From Eikenella corrodens (GTDB taxonomy: Bacteria; Pseudomonadota; Gammaproteobacteria; Burkholderiales; Neisseriaceae), in NCBI RefSeq assembly GCF_900187105.1, contig NZ_LT906482.1, positions 620,001 through 684,000 on the forward strand: 64,000 nt of DNA, written 5' to 3'. The notes under the pieces were generated by a model. The model worked only from the letters and a program-made list of their open reading frames with translations, did not search any database and was not told the DNA's origin. Made by a program: the position numbers and the translations under genes. Shown piece by piece: positions 18,786-29,065 of this stretch; the first letter of the stretch is position 1, and each line of letters opens with the position of its first letter.

Positions 18786-20186
18786 ATGAACAATCCCTTT
18801 ACCAATCTCGGCCTTTCCGCCGAAATCACTGCCGCACTGGCCGACCAGGGCTACGAGCAGCCCACCGCCATCCAAACCGCCGCCATCCCCAAAGTGCTGG
18901 CCGGCCACGATCTGCTGGCCGCCGCCCAAACAGGTACAGGCAAAACCGCCGCCTTCATGCTACCCAGCCTGGAGCGCCTGCGCCGCTACGCCACCACCAG
19001 CACCTCGCCCGCCATGCACCCGGTGCGCATGCTGGTGCTCACCCCCACCCGCGAGCTGGCCGACCAAATCGACCAAAACACCGCCGCCTACATCAAAAAC
19101 CTGCCGCTGCGCCACACCGTGCTGTTTGGCGGCATGAATATGGACAAACAAACTGCCGACCTGCGCGCCGGCTGCGAAATCGTGGTGGCCACCGTGGGCC
19201 GCCTGCTGGATCACGTGCAGCAAAAAAATATCCGACTGGATAAAGTGGAAATCGTGGTGCTCGACGAAGCCGACCGCATGCTCGACATGGGCTTCATCGA
19301 TGACATCCGCCGTATCATGCAGCTTTTGCCCAAACAGCGTCAAACCCTGCTGTTTTCCGCCACTTTCTCGCCGCCCATCCGCAAGCTGGCGCAGGATTTT
19401 ATGAACCGACCCGAGCAGGTGCAAACCGCGCCGCAGAACACCGCCAGCGCCAGCGTCGAGCAGCACATCATCGCCATCGATACCGCCCAGAAGCGCAACC
19501 TGCTGGAGCGGCTGATTGTGGATTTGCACATCAATCAGGTAATCGTGTTCTGCAAAACCAAGCAGAGCGTCGATCAGGTAGCCCGCGACCTAAAACGGCG
19601 CGGCCTCAGCGTGGCGCCAATTCACGGCGATAAATCGCAGCAAACACGCTTGGAAACGCTCAACGCCTTCAAGGCCGGCGAACTGCGCGTGCTGGTGGCC
19701 ACCGACGTAGCCGCGCGCGGGTTGGACATCGCCGAGCTGCCATTCGTGATCAACTACGAAATGCCCACCCAGGCCGAAGACTATGTGCACCGTATCGGCC
19801 GTACCGGCCGCGCCGGCGCCGAGGGCGTGGCCATCTCGCTGATGGACGAAGACGAGCAGAAAATGTTTGAAGCCATTAAAGAACTCATCGGCAAAGAACT
19901 GCCGGTGGAGCGGATTGAAGGCTTCGAACCGCGCTGGTGGCAACATCAACAGGAAGGCAGCCGCCCCGCTGCCGAACATTCCTCGCGCGACACGCGCGAG
20001 CCGCGTGAAGCACGCAACAGCCGCCGTGGCCGTAATGCAGACAGCCGCAGCAAATCCTCCGCACGCAGTAGCCATGCCGACAGCCCCGAACAGGAATGCG
20101 GCCGCATCCCCGGCCGCCGTCACCGCAGCCGCCGCCACCGCCCAGTGTGCGCATTGGTGCAACCGAATTATGGTGCCGACAGCTGA
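18786..20186 (+). CDS. rhlE: DEAD-box ATP-dependent RNA helicase, RhlE-like
   Basis: A 466-residue protein with the full DEAD-box set in order: Q-motif GYEQPTAIQ, AAQTGTGKT (motif I), PTRELADQ, VLDEADRMLDMGF (motif II), SAT (motif III), and HRIGRTGRAG (motif VI). The RecA-like core ends near residue 370. The last ~90 residues are a basic, low-complexity tail rich in Arg, Ser and Glu, common in RhlE. It probably remodels RNA structure in ribosome assembly or decay. The start at 18786 matches the family opening (FTNLGLS). Confidence 0.93.
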   Translation: MNNPFTNLGLSAEITAALADQGYEQPTAIQTAAIPKVLAGHDLLAAAQTGTGKTAAFMLPSLERLRRYATTSTSPAMHPVRMLVLTPTRELADQIDQNTAAYIKNLPLRHTVLFGGMNMDKQTADLRAGCEIVVATVGRLLDHVQQKNIRLDKVEIVVLDEADRMLDMGFIDDIRRIMQLLPKQRQTLLFSATFSPPIRKLAQDFMNRPEQVQTAPQNTASASVEQHIIAIDTAQKRNLLERLIVDLHINQVIVFCKTKQSVDQVARDLKRRGLSVAPIHGDKSQQTRLETLNAFKAGELRVLVATDVAARGLDIAELPFVINYEMPTQAEDYVHRIGRTGRAGAEGVAISLMDEDEQKMFEAIKELIGKELPVERIEGFEPRWWQHQQEGSRPAAEHSSRDTREPREARNSRRGRNADSRSKSSARSSHADSPEQECGRIPGRRHRSRRHRPVCALVQPNYGADS

Positions 20187-20581
20187 ATAGTCTGTTTACT
20201 CTCTGTGCATGAGCCTAGTTTAGGCGTAACAGTACCAACCTGCTTTCTGTGCACATGCAAAAAAGTGACGGAATTTGTCAGTATGCTGGCTCGCTTAGGG
20301 CACACTTCACAGGCTACCTGAAAAATGAGTGCACACCGGTTTTCAGGTAGCCTCAATCCTTTGCAAGCTGCATGGCTTGAGCACAGTTCAACGCAAGCGA
20401 AAACGGAAATGCGCGGATAATATTTCAATCTTTTCCAAACGTTCGAGAAGTGTGGTGCGTAGAAACGTACCCCAAACTAGGTCTGCAAAGATTTTGACCC
20501 TTTTCAGGTAGCCTTAAGCCGCGCATTTAAGTAATGATATTTTTTCAGGTAGCCTCTATTTTCCTGTCGCAACAAACTATT
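20187..20581. other. Non-coding gap between rhlE and dnaB with four uptake sequences
   Basis: 395 bp without a credible gene. An inverted uptake-sequence pair at 20311-20352 can form a stem that would end rhlE transcripts. Two more uptake sequences in the same orientation lie at about 20503 and 20544, just before the dnaB start. Confidence 0.7.
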
Positions 20582-21970
20582 ATGGATATTCAAGACCAAA
20601 GCAACGAAAGCCTAGCTCTGCCACCACACTCGATGGAAGCCGAACAGTCGGTATTGGGCGGGCTGATGGTGGATTCCTCCGCCTGGGACCGCATTGCCGG
20701 CACCATCTCGGAAGAAGACTTCTACCGCTACGAACACCGCCTGATTTTCCGCGCCATAGCCCACCTGGCCGAACGCAACCGTCCGGCCGACACCATTACC
20801 GTGGAAGAGGTGTTGCAACGTGAAGAAGTGCTGGAAGAAGCCGGTGGCTTCGGCTATCTAGTGGATTTGGCACAAAATACTGCCTCTGCCATCAATATCT
20901 CCCGCTATGCCGAAATCGTGCGTAGCCGTTCCATCATGCGACAACTCGCACAAGCTGGCACAGAGATTGCTAGAAATGCTTACAATCCGCAAGGTAGGGA
21001 CGTCAAACAGATGTTGGACGAGGCGGAAGCCAAAATCTTTAAAATCGCTGAAAGCACCAGCAGAGTGCAACACGAATTCTTAGAGATGCCTGCCATGCTG
21101 AAAGAAGCCGTCGCCAAAATCGATAAGGCTTACTCAAGGGAAAATAAAGACGATGTGACCGGCATTCCAACCGGATTCATCGATCTAGATAAAAAAATAG
21201 CCGGTTTGCACGGCGGCGATCTCATCATCGTTGCTGGAAGGCCGGCAATGGGGAAAACCGCTTTTTCATTGAATATCGCGGAAAACGTCGCTATCAGTAC
21301 GCACCTGCCCGTTGCCATCTTCTCGATGGAAATGGGCGGGGTGCAGCTGGTAATGCGTATGCTCGGTTCGGTTGGGAGGCTGGATCAGGGCTTACTCAAA
21401 ACCGGTCAATTGCAAGACGAACATTGGGCTAGGCTCAATGACGCTCTACACAAACTGTCAGACGCCCCCATCTTTATCGACGAAACCCCCGCCTTAAATT
21501 CGCTGGAAGTCCGCGCTCGCGTGCGCCGATTGGCCAGAAGAAAAGGTAAATTGGGGCTAGTGGTTATCGACTACTTACAGCTGATGAGCGGCACCGGCCA
21601 CAACAGCAACAACCGCGCAGCAGAATTGGGGGAAATCTCCCGTTCGCTCAAATCGCTGGCCAGAGAGTTGGATATTCCGATTATCGCCCTCTCACAACTG
21701 TCGCGCACTGTTGAATCCCGCACCGACAAACGCCCCATGATGTCCGACCTGCGCGAATCCGGTGCCATCGAACAGGATGCCGATCTGATTATGTTCATGT
21801 ATCGTGATGAATACTACCACCCCGATACCGACAAAAAAGGCATGGCCGAATGCATCATCGGCAAACACCGTAACGGCCCCACCGGCAAAATCCCGCTGGT
21901 CTTTACCGGCGAATTCAGCAAATTTGACAATGCAGTACATACTGGGCATACTTACTTTACTGAAGAATAA
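20582..21970 (+). CDS. dnaB: Replicative DNA helicase
   Basis: A 462-residue protein of standard DnaB length. The N-terminal DnaB domain (SMEAEQSVLGGLM) and a linker precede the RecA-like helicase domain with Walker A GRPAMGKT at 219-226, the Walker B region VVIDYLQLM and the DLRESGAIEQDAD motif. It unwinds the replication fork as a hexamer. The ATG at 20582 is preferred because the in-frame upstream extension is translated uptake sequence. It lies upstream of the minor-pilin genes, the same order as in Neisseria. Confidence 0.97.
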   Translation: MDIQDQSNESLALPPHSMEAEQSVLGGLMVDSSAWDRIAGTISEEDFYRYEHRLIFRAIAHLAERNRPADTITVEEVLQREEVLEEAGGFGYLVDLAQNTASAINISRYAEIVRSRSIMRQLAQAGTEIARNAYNPQGRDVKQMLDEAEAKIFKIAESTSRVQHEFLEMPAMLKEAVAKIDKAYSRENKDDVTGIPTGFIDLDKKIAGLHGGDLIIVAGRPAMGKTAFSLNIAENVAISTHLPVAIFSMEMGGVQLVMRMLGSVGRLDQGLLKTGQLQDEHWARLNDALHKLSDAPIFIDETPALNSLEVRARVRRLARRKGKLGLVVIDYLQLMSGTGHNSNNRAAELGEISRSLKSLARELDIPIIALSQLSRTVESRTDKRPMMSDLRESGAIEQDADLIMFMYRDEYYHPDTDKKGMAECIIGKHRNGPTGKIPLVFTGEFSKFDNAVHTGHTYFTEE

Positions 21971-22030
21971 GAACAATCTTACTCAATCTGCCTATTTTTG
22001 TGCCCCATTTCCCATTTTAAAGTGATGGCC

Positions 22031-22687
22031 ATGAAGACACGACAACATACACAGGGCTTTACCCTGATAGAATTGCTCATTACCCTAACCCTGATTGGAA
22101 TTATGGCTGCAATTGCCATGCCGAACTTGAGTAATTTTATTGCCACACAAAAGCTTGGTAATAGAATAAACCAGATCACAACGATTTTCCGATTTGCTAG
22201 AACTGAGGCTGTACGCAGAAACAGTCCTGTTATCATTTGTGGTGGTATTAAACTGAAATCTGATGCTAAACCCAATAATGGCTGTGATAAAGGAGGAAAC
22301 TCCTTATTAGCATTTATCGACAAAAATGGTAATAATGACTATGAAAGTGGCATCGTAAATTCTAGCAATGACATGGATCTGCGCTCAGTATTAATTAATA
22401 ATGAGTCAATAACAATTAATAGTCTTGATATTGCCCTTAGCAACCCAATAACCGACAAGAATCGCTTTATTTTTATGCCCAATGGTACTTTTGGTGTTGG
22501 TAAATCTAATGGCCAATACACATACTCATCCAACTACATCAGAATAGCAGCGAGTGATGGGAAGCATGTCCGTATGGCTTTAATTGCACCAAGTGGTCGT
22601 GTAATCACCTGCAACGGGAATATGACACCTTCTGAGTTCAATTCATTAACTGCAAGCAGTTATGCAACCTATTGTGCTTTATCTTAA
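22031..22687 (+). CDS. Type IV minor pilin, FimT/GspH family (PilH-like)
   Basis: A 218-residue prepilin. A short basic leader ends in the cleavage site QG, and the mature helix starts FTLIELLITLTLIGIMAAIAMP, with the glutamate at mature position 5. The C-terminal region is the variable GspH-like fold; a cysteine pair near the C-terminus (VITCNG and TYCALS) could bridge. It is the first of five minor-pilin genes after dnaB, matching neisserial pilHIJKX/L. These prime pilus assembly and are needed for twitching and DNA uptake. It is markedly AT-rich. Confidence 0.88.
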   Translation: MKTRQHTQGFTLIELLITLTLIGIMAAIAMPNLSNFIATQKLGNRINQITTIFRFARTEAVRRNSPVIICGGIKLKSDAKPNNGCDKGGNSLLAFIDKNGNNDYESGIVNSSNDMDLRSVLINNESITINSLDIALSNPITDKNRFIFMPNGTFGVGKSNGQYTYSSNYIRIAASDGKHVRMALIAPSGRVITCNGNMTPSEFNSLTASSYATYCALS

Positions 22688-22706
22688 AGCTTGAAGGAAT
22701 AACAGC

Positions 22707-23270
22707 ATGTCTAATCATAAATTCATATTAAAGCCGATACATCTTAATCGAGGTAGTACTCTATTAGAAGTGCTCATTTCTGTATTTATTATGGCATTTG
22801 GCATTATGGCTCTTATGCTTGCACAATTAAAATCTGTGGGTAACGTCCGTGAAGCAGAAATGCAAACTCGTGTTGCTCAGGCCGTACAGAACCTATCTGC
22901 TGGTATGTTAAGCAACCCTGATGTAATCAATAATATTGGCACTCACTCAGCTGCCACAACCAAATTCACCTACACCGACTATAATAAATCAACACAAAAT
23001 ATTACTCCTACATCATCTGCCGTCGATATTACCGTATGTGGTAATGCAACCGGCATAAAGCGTAAGGCTCTCATCGCCTGCCAACTAAATGCATTTACTG
23101 CAGAACTGCAAAATGCATTACCCAATGCGACCGGCATTTCATATGCAATTACTAGTACCTCTGGTGATACGCCCACTACTACAATCGAGGTAAAATGGAC
23201 AGAAAGTAATGGGGATACTCAAAATTCCGATGACTTTAACTATAGCTATAGTGCGGTTGTAGGAGACTAA
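22707..23270 (+). CDS. Type IV pilus minor pilin PilV/PilI-like
   Basis: A 187-residue prepilin with leader ending in RG and mature start STLLEVLISVFIMAFGIMALM, including the conserved Glu5. The class resembles PilV, also called PilI in gonococci. By family knowledge it forms part of the pilus-tip priming complex. Codons and base composition are AT-rich like its neighbours. It starts 19 bp after the previous gene, with GAAGGA as ribosome-binding site. Confidence 0.85.
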   Translation: MSNHKFILKPIHLNRGSTLLEVLISVFIMAFGIMALMLAQLKSVGNVREAEMQTRVAQAVQNLSAGMLSNPDVINNIGTHSAATTKFTYTDYNKSTQNITPTSSAVDITVCGNATGIKRKALIACQLNAFTAELQNALPNATGISYAITSTSGDTPTTTIEVKWTESNGDTQNSDDFNYSYSAVVGD

Positions 23271-23276
23271 ATTATT

Positions 23277-24368
23277 ATGAAATATCATCTATGCCGCTCT
23301 CCAAAGAGCAAACCACATATTCCAAATTTTCAGGCAAAACCACATGGATTTACTTTGATTGAATTCATGGTTGCTAGCTCATTGGCATTGGTTGTTTTAC
23401 TTGCCATTGGTATTACATATGGTATTACCAGTAGAATGCGTACAAACTCTGAAAGCCGTCTAGCTGCACAGCAAGACCTGCGCAATGCCTCAGAGTTAAT
23501 TCTCCGCGACGCCCAAATGGCCGGCTCTTTTGGTTGTTTCAATATGGGGAATTTAGTACAAAAACAGATGCCCACATCGCCCCATTCTACCGATGGCTTT
23601 CAATCTAATACTGCAAATTTTAAACTGGTTCTAGATGATCCAGCTTACAGTGGAATTAGTATAATGAATGCCAACACGGCTAAAAATACATTTAATATTT
23701 CTGGGTTCGTACCAAGTAACTCCTCTTCAGCACTCATTTTCGTATACGGGCAAAATCTTACTCCTGTCACAGAAGTAACCAATCCTACAGCAAAGGATGC
23801 TCCTAAAGAATTAAGAGATGTTGCTAATGCTGGTGGCCCTATCGCTTTATCTTCTTGTGGCCGCATGTATATTGGTAATGGTAATGCCCTTACCAATAAT
23901 GGGAATGACCTAGTTATTGGCTCCGGTTTCGGTGGAGGATCAATTATTTCTCACTTTAGTGGTCCTGACGTTTTTTATCTCCCTCAAACCACTCTATCCC
24001 AAGTATATGGGGTTGCCTACGTTATTGGTCGAATTCCTAATGTTAACACCACAGCTGATGCTTTATATCGATTTACTCTTACTCCAAGTGGTTCATGGGG
24101 GAACCCTCAATTGATGGTTTCTAACATCCAAGGAATGGGTATCCAGCAATTATATGCAGGCTGCAACAATACCAATACTTCTGTAACGTTCTCTAGTAAC
24201 CGTACGACGTTGGGAAATGCACCTGACGTAACTCGTATTTCTATGTTGCCAACTATCCTTGAAATGCGCTTGCGGCTTAATGATGATGCAAACACATATG
24301 GTACCGTTAACCAATATTTAATTAGAGCTAATGTTCGTGGAGGAAACGTATGCGCCAATCAATCGTAA
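23277..24368 (+). CDS. Type IV pilus minor pilin PilW/PilJ-like
   Basis: A 363-residue protein, the largest minor pilin here, with an unusually long leader before the cleavage motif HG and FTLIEFMVASSLALVVLLAIG. The Glu5 position is kept. Length and position suit PilW, called PilJ in gonococci. Its end overlaps the next gene by 19 bp, indicating translational coupling. GC content is low. Confidence 0.87.
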   Translation: MKYHLCRSPKSKPHIPNFQAKPHGFTLIEFMVASSLALVVLLAIGITYGITSRMRTNSESRLAAQQDLRNASELILRDAQMAGSFGCFNMGNLVQKQMPTSPHSTDGFQSNTANFKLVLDDPAYSGISIMNANTAKNTFNISGFVPSNSSSALIFVYGQNLTPVTEVTNPTAKDAPKELRDVANAGGPIALSSCGRMYIGNGNALTNNGNDLVIGSGFGGGSIISHFSGPDVFYLPQTTLSQVYGVAYVIGRIPNVNTTADALYRFTLTPSGSWGNPQLMVSNIQGMGIQQLYAGCNNTNTSVTFSSNRTTLGNAPDVTRISMLPTILEMRLRLNDDANTYGTVNQYLIRANVRGGNVCANQS

Positions 24369-24874
24369 CTCAAAAACAACAAGGCTATACTCTATTCATC
24401 GTACTAATTATGATGCTGGTTATTGCACTAATTGTTGTTGCCAGCATGCAATCAACCAATACAGAAATGCGTATTAGCTCAAATGATGCAGATAGGAAAT
24501 ATGCCTTCTCTCTCGCTGAACAAGCCCTACGGAATGGTGAACAACGTATTGTAACTGAGCAAAATAAAGCATTTACTGCTGTAGCCAATAGTAACTCTTG
24601 TACAGATGGCATTTGTGGCGGTAAAGCATCTGATTCTACGCCTGTTTGGAAAAGAAGTGATTCCGTTGTCAATTTAAATGAAGCAAACAAAGGTAGGCAC
24701 TGTTTAAAGAGTCAGTCGTCTAACACTAATAATGCTTGTTATATGGTGGAACGGTTGGGTGAAATTGCCGACCAAAACTATAAAAATGTCTTCCGCGTAA
24801 CGGCCCGCGCATGGGGAGCTAACAATAATACTGTAGTCACATTACAGTCTTACGTTGAATATTCTGGCAAATAA
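24350..24874 (+). CDS. Type IV pilus minor pilin PilX/PilK-like
   Basis: A 174-residue protein beginning with a short basic leader and QGYTLFIVLIMMLVIALIVVASMQ. It lacks the glutamate at mature position 5, as is usual for PilX/PilK-class minor pilins that cap the priming complex. Four cysteines in the C-terminal half could form disulfides. It overlaps the upstream pilW-like gene by 19 bp. Confidence 0.85.
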   Translation: MRQSIVTQKQQGYTLFIVLIMMLVIALIVVASMQSTNTEMRISSNDADRKYAFSLAEQALRNGEQRIVTEQNKAFTAVANSNSCTDGICGGKASDSTPVWKRSDSVVNLNEANKGRHCLKSQSSNTNNACYMVERLGEIADQNYKNVFRVTARAWGANNNTVVTLQSYVEYSGK

Positions 24875-24886
24875 CAGGAATGATCA

Positions 24887-25324
24887 ATGGAAATGAAAAC
24901 TAGAAGAGGTTTCTCACTTGTAGAAATGATGGTTGTTATAGCGATAATCGGTATATTAGCTGCTATTGCAATGCCTTCTTATCAGGCTCATATTGAGAAA
25001 ACACATTTAGCTGCTGCTAAAAACCATTTATTAGATATAGTTTCTCAAATGAGGCAGAATAAACTACGTAATAACGGTAGTTACTCAACTGCAGGGCTCG
25101 CTACTCTAGTCAATGGTAAGAATAGTGACTCAGGCCGTCGGTATAATTTTGTATCGGCTCTAACAAATAGTGCGGACATCAACACGTATTACGTATACCT
25201 TCAGCCTAGACAAAATGGCTATACTAAGTCACTATATATTACTGCTGCTGGCACTGTCTACGAATGCAAAACTGTAAGTGAGGCACAAAGCAAATCATCT
25301 TCTTGCACGATGATTAACAAATAA
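24887..25324 (+). CDS. Type IV pilin-like minor pilin (PilE-fold; PilX/PilL position)
   Basis: A 145-residue prepilin. Leader MEMKTRRG is followed by FSLVEMMVVIAIIGILAAIAMPSYQ, with Glu5 and the standard pilin helix. The C-terminal cysteines (ECKTV and SSCTM) mark the disulfide loop. By position it corresponds to neisserial PilX/PilL, which influences aggregation or transformation, but the uptake receptor ComP has a similar fold and cannot be ruled out. The start at 24887 follows CAGGAATG. A strong terminator follows the operon. Confidence 0.85.
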   Translation: MEMKTRRGFSLVEMMVVIAIIGILAAIAMPSYQAHIEKTHLAAAKNHLLDIVSQMRQNKLRNNGSYSTAGLATLVNGKNSDSGRRYNFVSALTNSADINTYYVYLQPRQNGYTKSLYITAAGTVYECKTVSEAQSKSSSCTMINK

Positions 25325-25342
25325 ATTTTATTTCATATAACT

Positions 25343-25374
25343 AAGCCGGCTGCTTGACACCAAGCAGCCGGCTT
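25343..25374. terminator. Bidirectional terminator between the pilin operon and pheT
   Basis: A perfect 14-bp stem (AAGCCGGCTGCTTG) with loop ACAC between convergent genes. Its T-run is weak on the plus strand. Confidence 0.8.
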
Positions 25375-25390
25375 CGTGTTCTTATCTATT

Positions 25391-27751
25391 CTATCGCAAA
25401 TGTGCACCAACAGTTTCAGCAGCAGCAATCAACTTATGCACGATCTCTTCAACCGTATCATCCGTCAAGGTACGTTCTGCATCCTGCAAAATCACTTTTA
25501 CTGCCATGCTCTTCATGTTTTCAGGTAGCCCTACCCCACGATATACGTCGAACAATGTAATTTCTTGAATCAAATCGGATTTAACGCCGCGCGAAGCAGC
25601 CTGCAACTGCTCGAAAGTGGTGACTTCGGGCACCACAAACGCCAAATCCCTGCGCACCGGCTGGAATTTCGATACTGCCTGATAGCGCGTTTTTTCGCGT
25701 TCCAACACTGCTGCCATGTCGATTTCAAATACCAGCGGCGCTTGCGGCAAGTCGTATTTTTGCAGCCATTTCGGATGCAATTCGCCGACAAAGCCGATGA
25801 CCTGGCCGTCTGAAACGATATTGGCGGCGCGGCCGGGATGCAGCGCGGGATGTTCGGTTTTGACGAACTCAACTGCTTTGTTTTTCAACAGATTTTCTAC
25901 ATCGGCCTTGATGTCGTAAAAATCCGCGTTGCGCGTTTTTTCGCCCCATTGTTCGGGCATCGCTGCGCCGTACCACAGGCCGCCGATGCGTTCGTTTTGT
26001 ACAAACTGGCCGTCTGAACCTTTGCTGAACACGCGGGCGATTTCAAACACGCGCACGCGGTTTTGCTTGCGGTTCAGATTGTTTTGCAGAATTTCCACCA
26101 AGCCGCCGATGAGCGTGGAACGCATCACGGCATACTGCGCCGCCAGCGGGTTTTGCAGACGGATGGGGTTGGCGTTGACGGCAAAATCGTGTTCCCACTG
26201 CTCGTCAACGAAGGCATAGCTGACCACTTCGCGGTAGCCGCGCGCCGCCATTTCGTTATAAACGGCAAAACGCGGACGGCGGGTTTCGGGCAGCGCCAGC
26301 ATTTTCAGACGACCTGACGTGTAATCGTCGGGGATATTTTCATAGCCGTAAACGCGACCGATTTCTTCAATCAAATCGGCTTCGATTTCGATGTCGAAAC
26401 GGAAGCTCGGCGCGGTAACGCGGAAGCCTTCCGCCGTTTTTTCAGGTTGCAGGCCCAAGTGCTGCAAAATGGTTTCCACCTGTTCGGCGGGAATGTCCAC
26501 GCCTAATACGGTTTTCAGACGACCCAAACGCAATTCGACCTGTTTGTTTTCAGGTAGCCTGCCCAACGCTTCCACCATTTCGCCTGCCGCACCGCCGCAG
26601 ATTTGCAAAACCAATTCGGTGGCACGCTCAATGGCATCGGCCTGCAACCGGTAATCCACACCGCGCTCAAAGCGGAACGACGAATCCGAGCCAAAACCGT
26701 ACTGGCGCGATTTCCCTGCGATGATTTCAGGCGCAAACCAAGCCGCTTCCAGCACGATATTTTGTGTGTCGTCTGAAACCGCGCTCGCTGCGCCGCCCAT
26801 CAGCCCTGCCAAACTCAACGCGCCTTTTTCGTCGGCCACTACCAGCGTGTTTTCAGACAGAGAGACGGTTTTCTCGTTCAGGCATTCCAGCGTTTCACCT
26901 TCGCGCGCACGGCGGATGTGCAGGCTGCCTGAAAGTTTGTCGGCATCAAAAACATGCATTGGCTGACCGATTTCCAGCATCACATAATTGCCAATATCCA
27001 CCAGCACGGAAATACTGCGTATACCGCTGCGCTCCAAACGCTGCTTCATCCAATCCGGCGTAACAGCGCGCGCGTTCACGTTTTCAATCACGCGGCTGAT
27101 AAAGCGGCCGCAATCGGCAGGCGCATCAATCTGCACGGGCTGTTTGCGGCTGCCCGTGATTGGCGCGGCATGGATTGCAGGCTGCTTAAACGCGCAACCC
27201 GTCAGCGCAGACACTTCGCGCGCAATGCCTTTGATGCTCAGGCAGTCGGCACGGTTCGGCGTGATTTTCAGCGTGAATACCGTATCGTCCAAATCCAGAT
27301 ATTCGCGGATGTTTACGCCGACGGGAGCGTCTTGCGGCAAAATGTGCAGGCCGTTCACGCCGTCGTCGGGCAAACCGAGTTCATCGGTAGAACACAACAT
27401 CCCGTTCGACACCACGCCGCGCATCTTGGTCGGCTTGATTTTGAAATTGCCCGGCAACACCGCGCCCGGCAACGAACACGGCACTTTGATGCCCGCTTTC
27501 ACATTCGGCGCACCGCACACAATCTGCACCAGCTCGCCCGTACTCGCATCGACTTGGGTAACGTTCAAACGGTCGGCATCAGAATGTTTTTCAACGGATT
27601 TCACTTCGGCAATCACCACGCCTGTAAAAGCCGGCGCGGCAGTCTCGGCTTCTTCCACTTCCAAGCCGGACATGGTTAACAGATGTTCCAGCTTATCGGC
27701 GGAAAGTTCGGTATCGGCTTGGGTTTTCAGCCATGAGTAGGAGAATTGCAT
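25391..27751 (-). CDS. pheT: Phenylalanyl-tRNA synthetase beta subunit
   Basis: A 786-residue protein of full family length. The N-terminal tRNA-binding (EMAP/OB) domain, B3/B4 editing domain, B5 domain and C-terminal anticodon-binding ferredoxin-like domain appear in order. With PheS it forms the alpha2beta2 synthetase. Several uptake sequences inside the gene belong to other neisserial dialects: AGGTCGTCTGAA at about 26301, a variant at about 26514 and AGGCTGCCTGAA at 26921. One Eikenella-type copy occurs at about 26548. This suggests recombination with foreign DNA. It lies 170 bp downstream of pheS. Confidence 0.97.
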   Translation of the reverse strand: MQFSYSWLKTQADTELSADKLEHLLTMSGLEVEEAETAAPAFTGVVIAEVKSVEKHSDADRLNVTQVDASTGELVQIVCGAPNVKAGIKVPCSLPGAVLPGNFKIKPTKMRGVVSNGMLCSTDELGLPDDGVNGLHILPQDAPVGVNIREYLDLDDTVFTLKITPNRADCLSIKGIAREVSALTGCAFKQPAIHAAPITGSRKQPVQIDAPADCGRFISRVIENVNARAVTPDWMKQRLERSGIRSISVLVDIGNYVMLEIGQPMHVFDADKLSGSLHIRRAREGETLECLNEKTVSLSENTLVVADEKGALSLAGLMGGAASAVSDDTQNIVLEAAWFAPEIIAGKSRQYGFGSDSSFRFERGVDYRLQADAIERATELVLQICGGAAGEMVEALGRLPENKQVELRLGRLKTVLGVDIPAEQVETILQHLGLQPEKTAEGFRVTAPSFRFDIEIEADLIEEIGRVYGYENIPDDYTSGRLKMLALPETRRPRFAVYNEMAARGYREVVSYAFVDEQWEHDFAVNANPIRLQNPLAAQYAVMRSTLIGGLVEILQNNLNRKQNRVRVFEIARVFSKGSDGQFVQNERIGGLWYGAAMPEQWGEKTRNADFYDIKADVENLLKNKAVEFVKTEHPALHPGRAANIVSDGQVIGFVGELHPKWLQKYDLPQAPLVFEIDMAAVLEREKTRYQAVSKFQPVRRDLAFVVPEVTTFEQLQAASRGVKSDLIQEITLFDVYRGVGLPENMKSMAVKVILQDAERTLTDDTVEEIVHKLIAAAETVGAHLR

Positions 27752-27921
27752 GTTATGTTCTCAATCAACTAATTAACTTTTTATCAGATTTTGTTTTCAG
27801 ACGACCTGTTTGTTTAGGGCGCAGGCTGGTTTTTAACTTTGTTGGGGCTGTTGCTTTCAGGTAGCCTTATTCAGCTTTCTGCGGCGCCGACAGCTTTTTG
27901 ATTTTTAGACAACCTGCACGA
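27752..27921. other. pheS-pheT spacer with uptake sequences of two dialects
   Basis: The 170-bp spacer holds TTCAGACGACCT at about 27797 (AG-mucDUS, reverse) and TTCAGGTAGCCT at about 27856 (Eikenella type, reverse), plus a degenerate TTTTTAGACAACCT near 27901. No gene is seen. Confidence 0.8.
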
Positions 27922-28917
<996 letters not shown>

Positions 28918-29065
28918 TTATTGTGAAATGATGTTGGAAATGGGGGCGACACACCTGCAGGCTACCTGAAAAATCCGGCAGCAAAACCGAAGGCGGGAAA
29001 GGCGGCATTTTAGCCGAAAATGGGCTGTTTTTATAGCAGACCGGCAAAGCGGACGATGGACAAAA

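Noticed and set aside
19867-20190. Possible frameshift at the rhlE C-terminus, where another frame is open to about the same end
   Set aside because: The main frame stays basic and low-complexity as expected for RhlE tails and ends plausibly (CALVQP); the second frame is Ala-rich and looks like a shadow.
24887-25324. Calling the last pilin gene comP, the uptake-sequence receptor
   Set aside because: Its position matches PilX/PilL of Neisseria and the fold alone cannot separate it from ComP; kept as a minor pilin.
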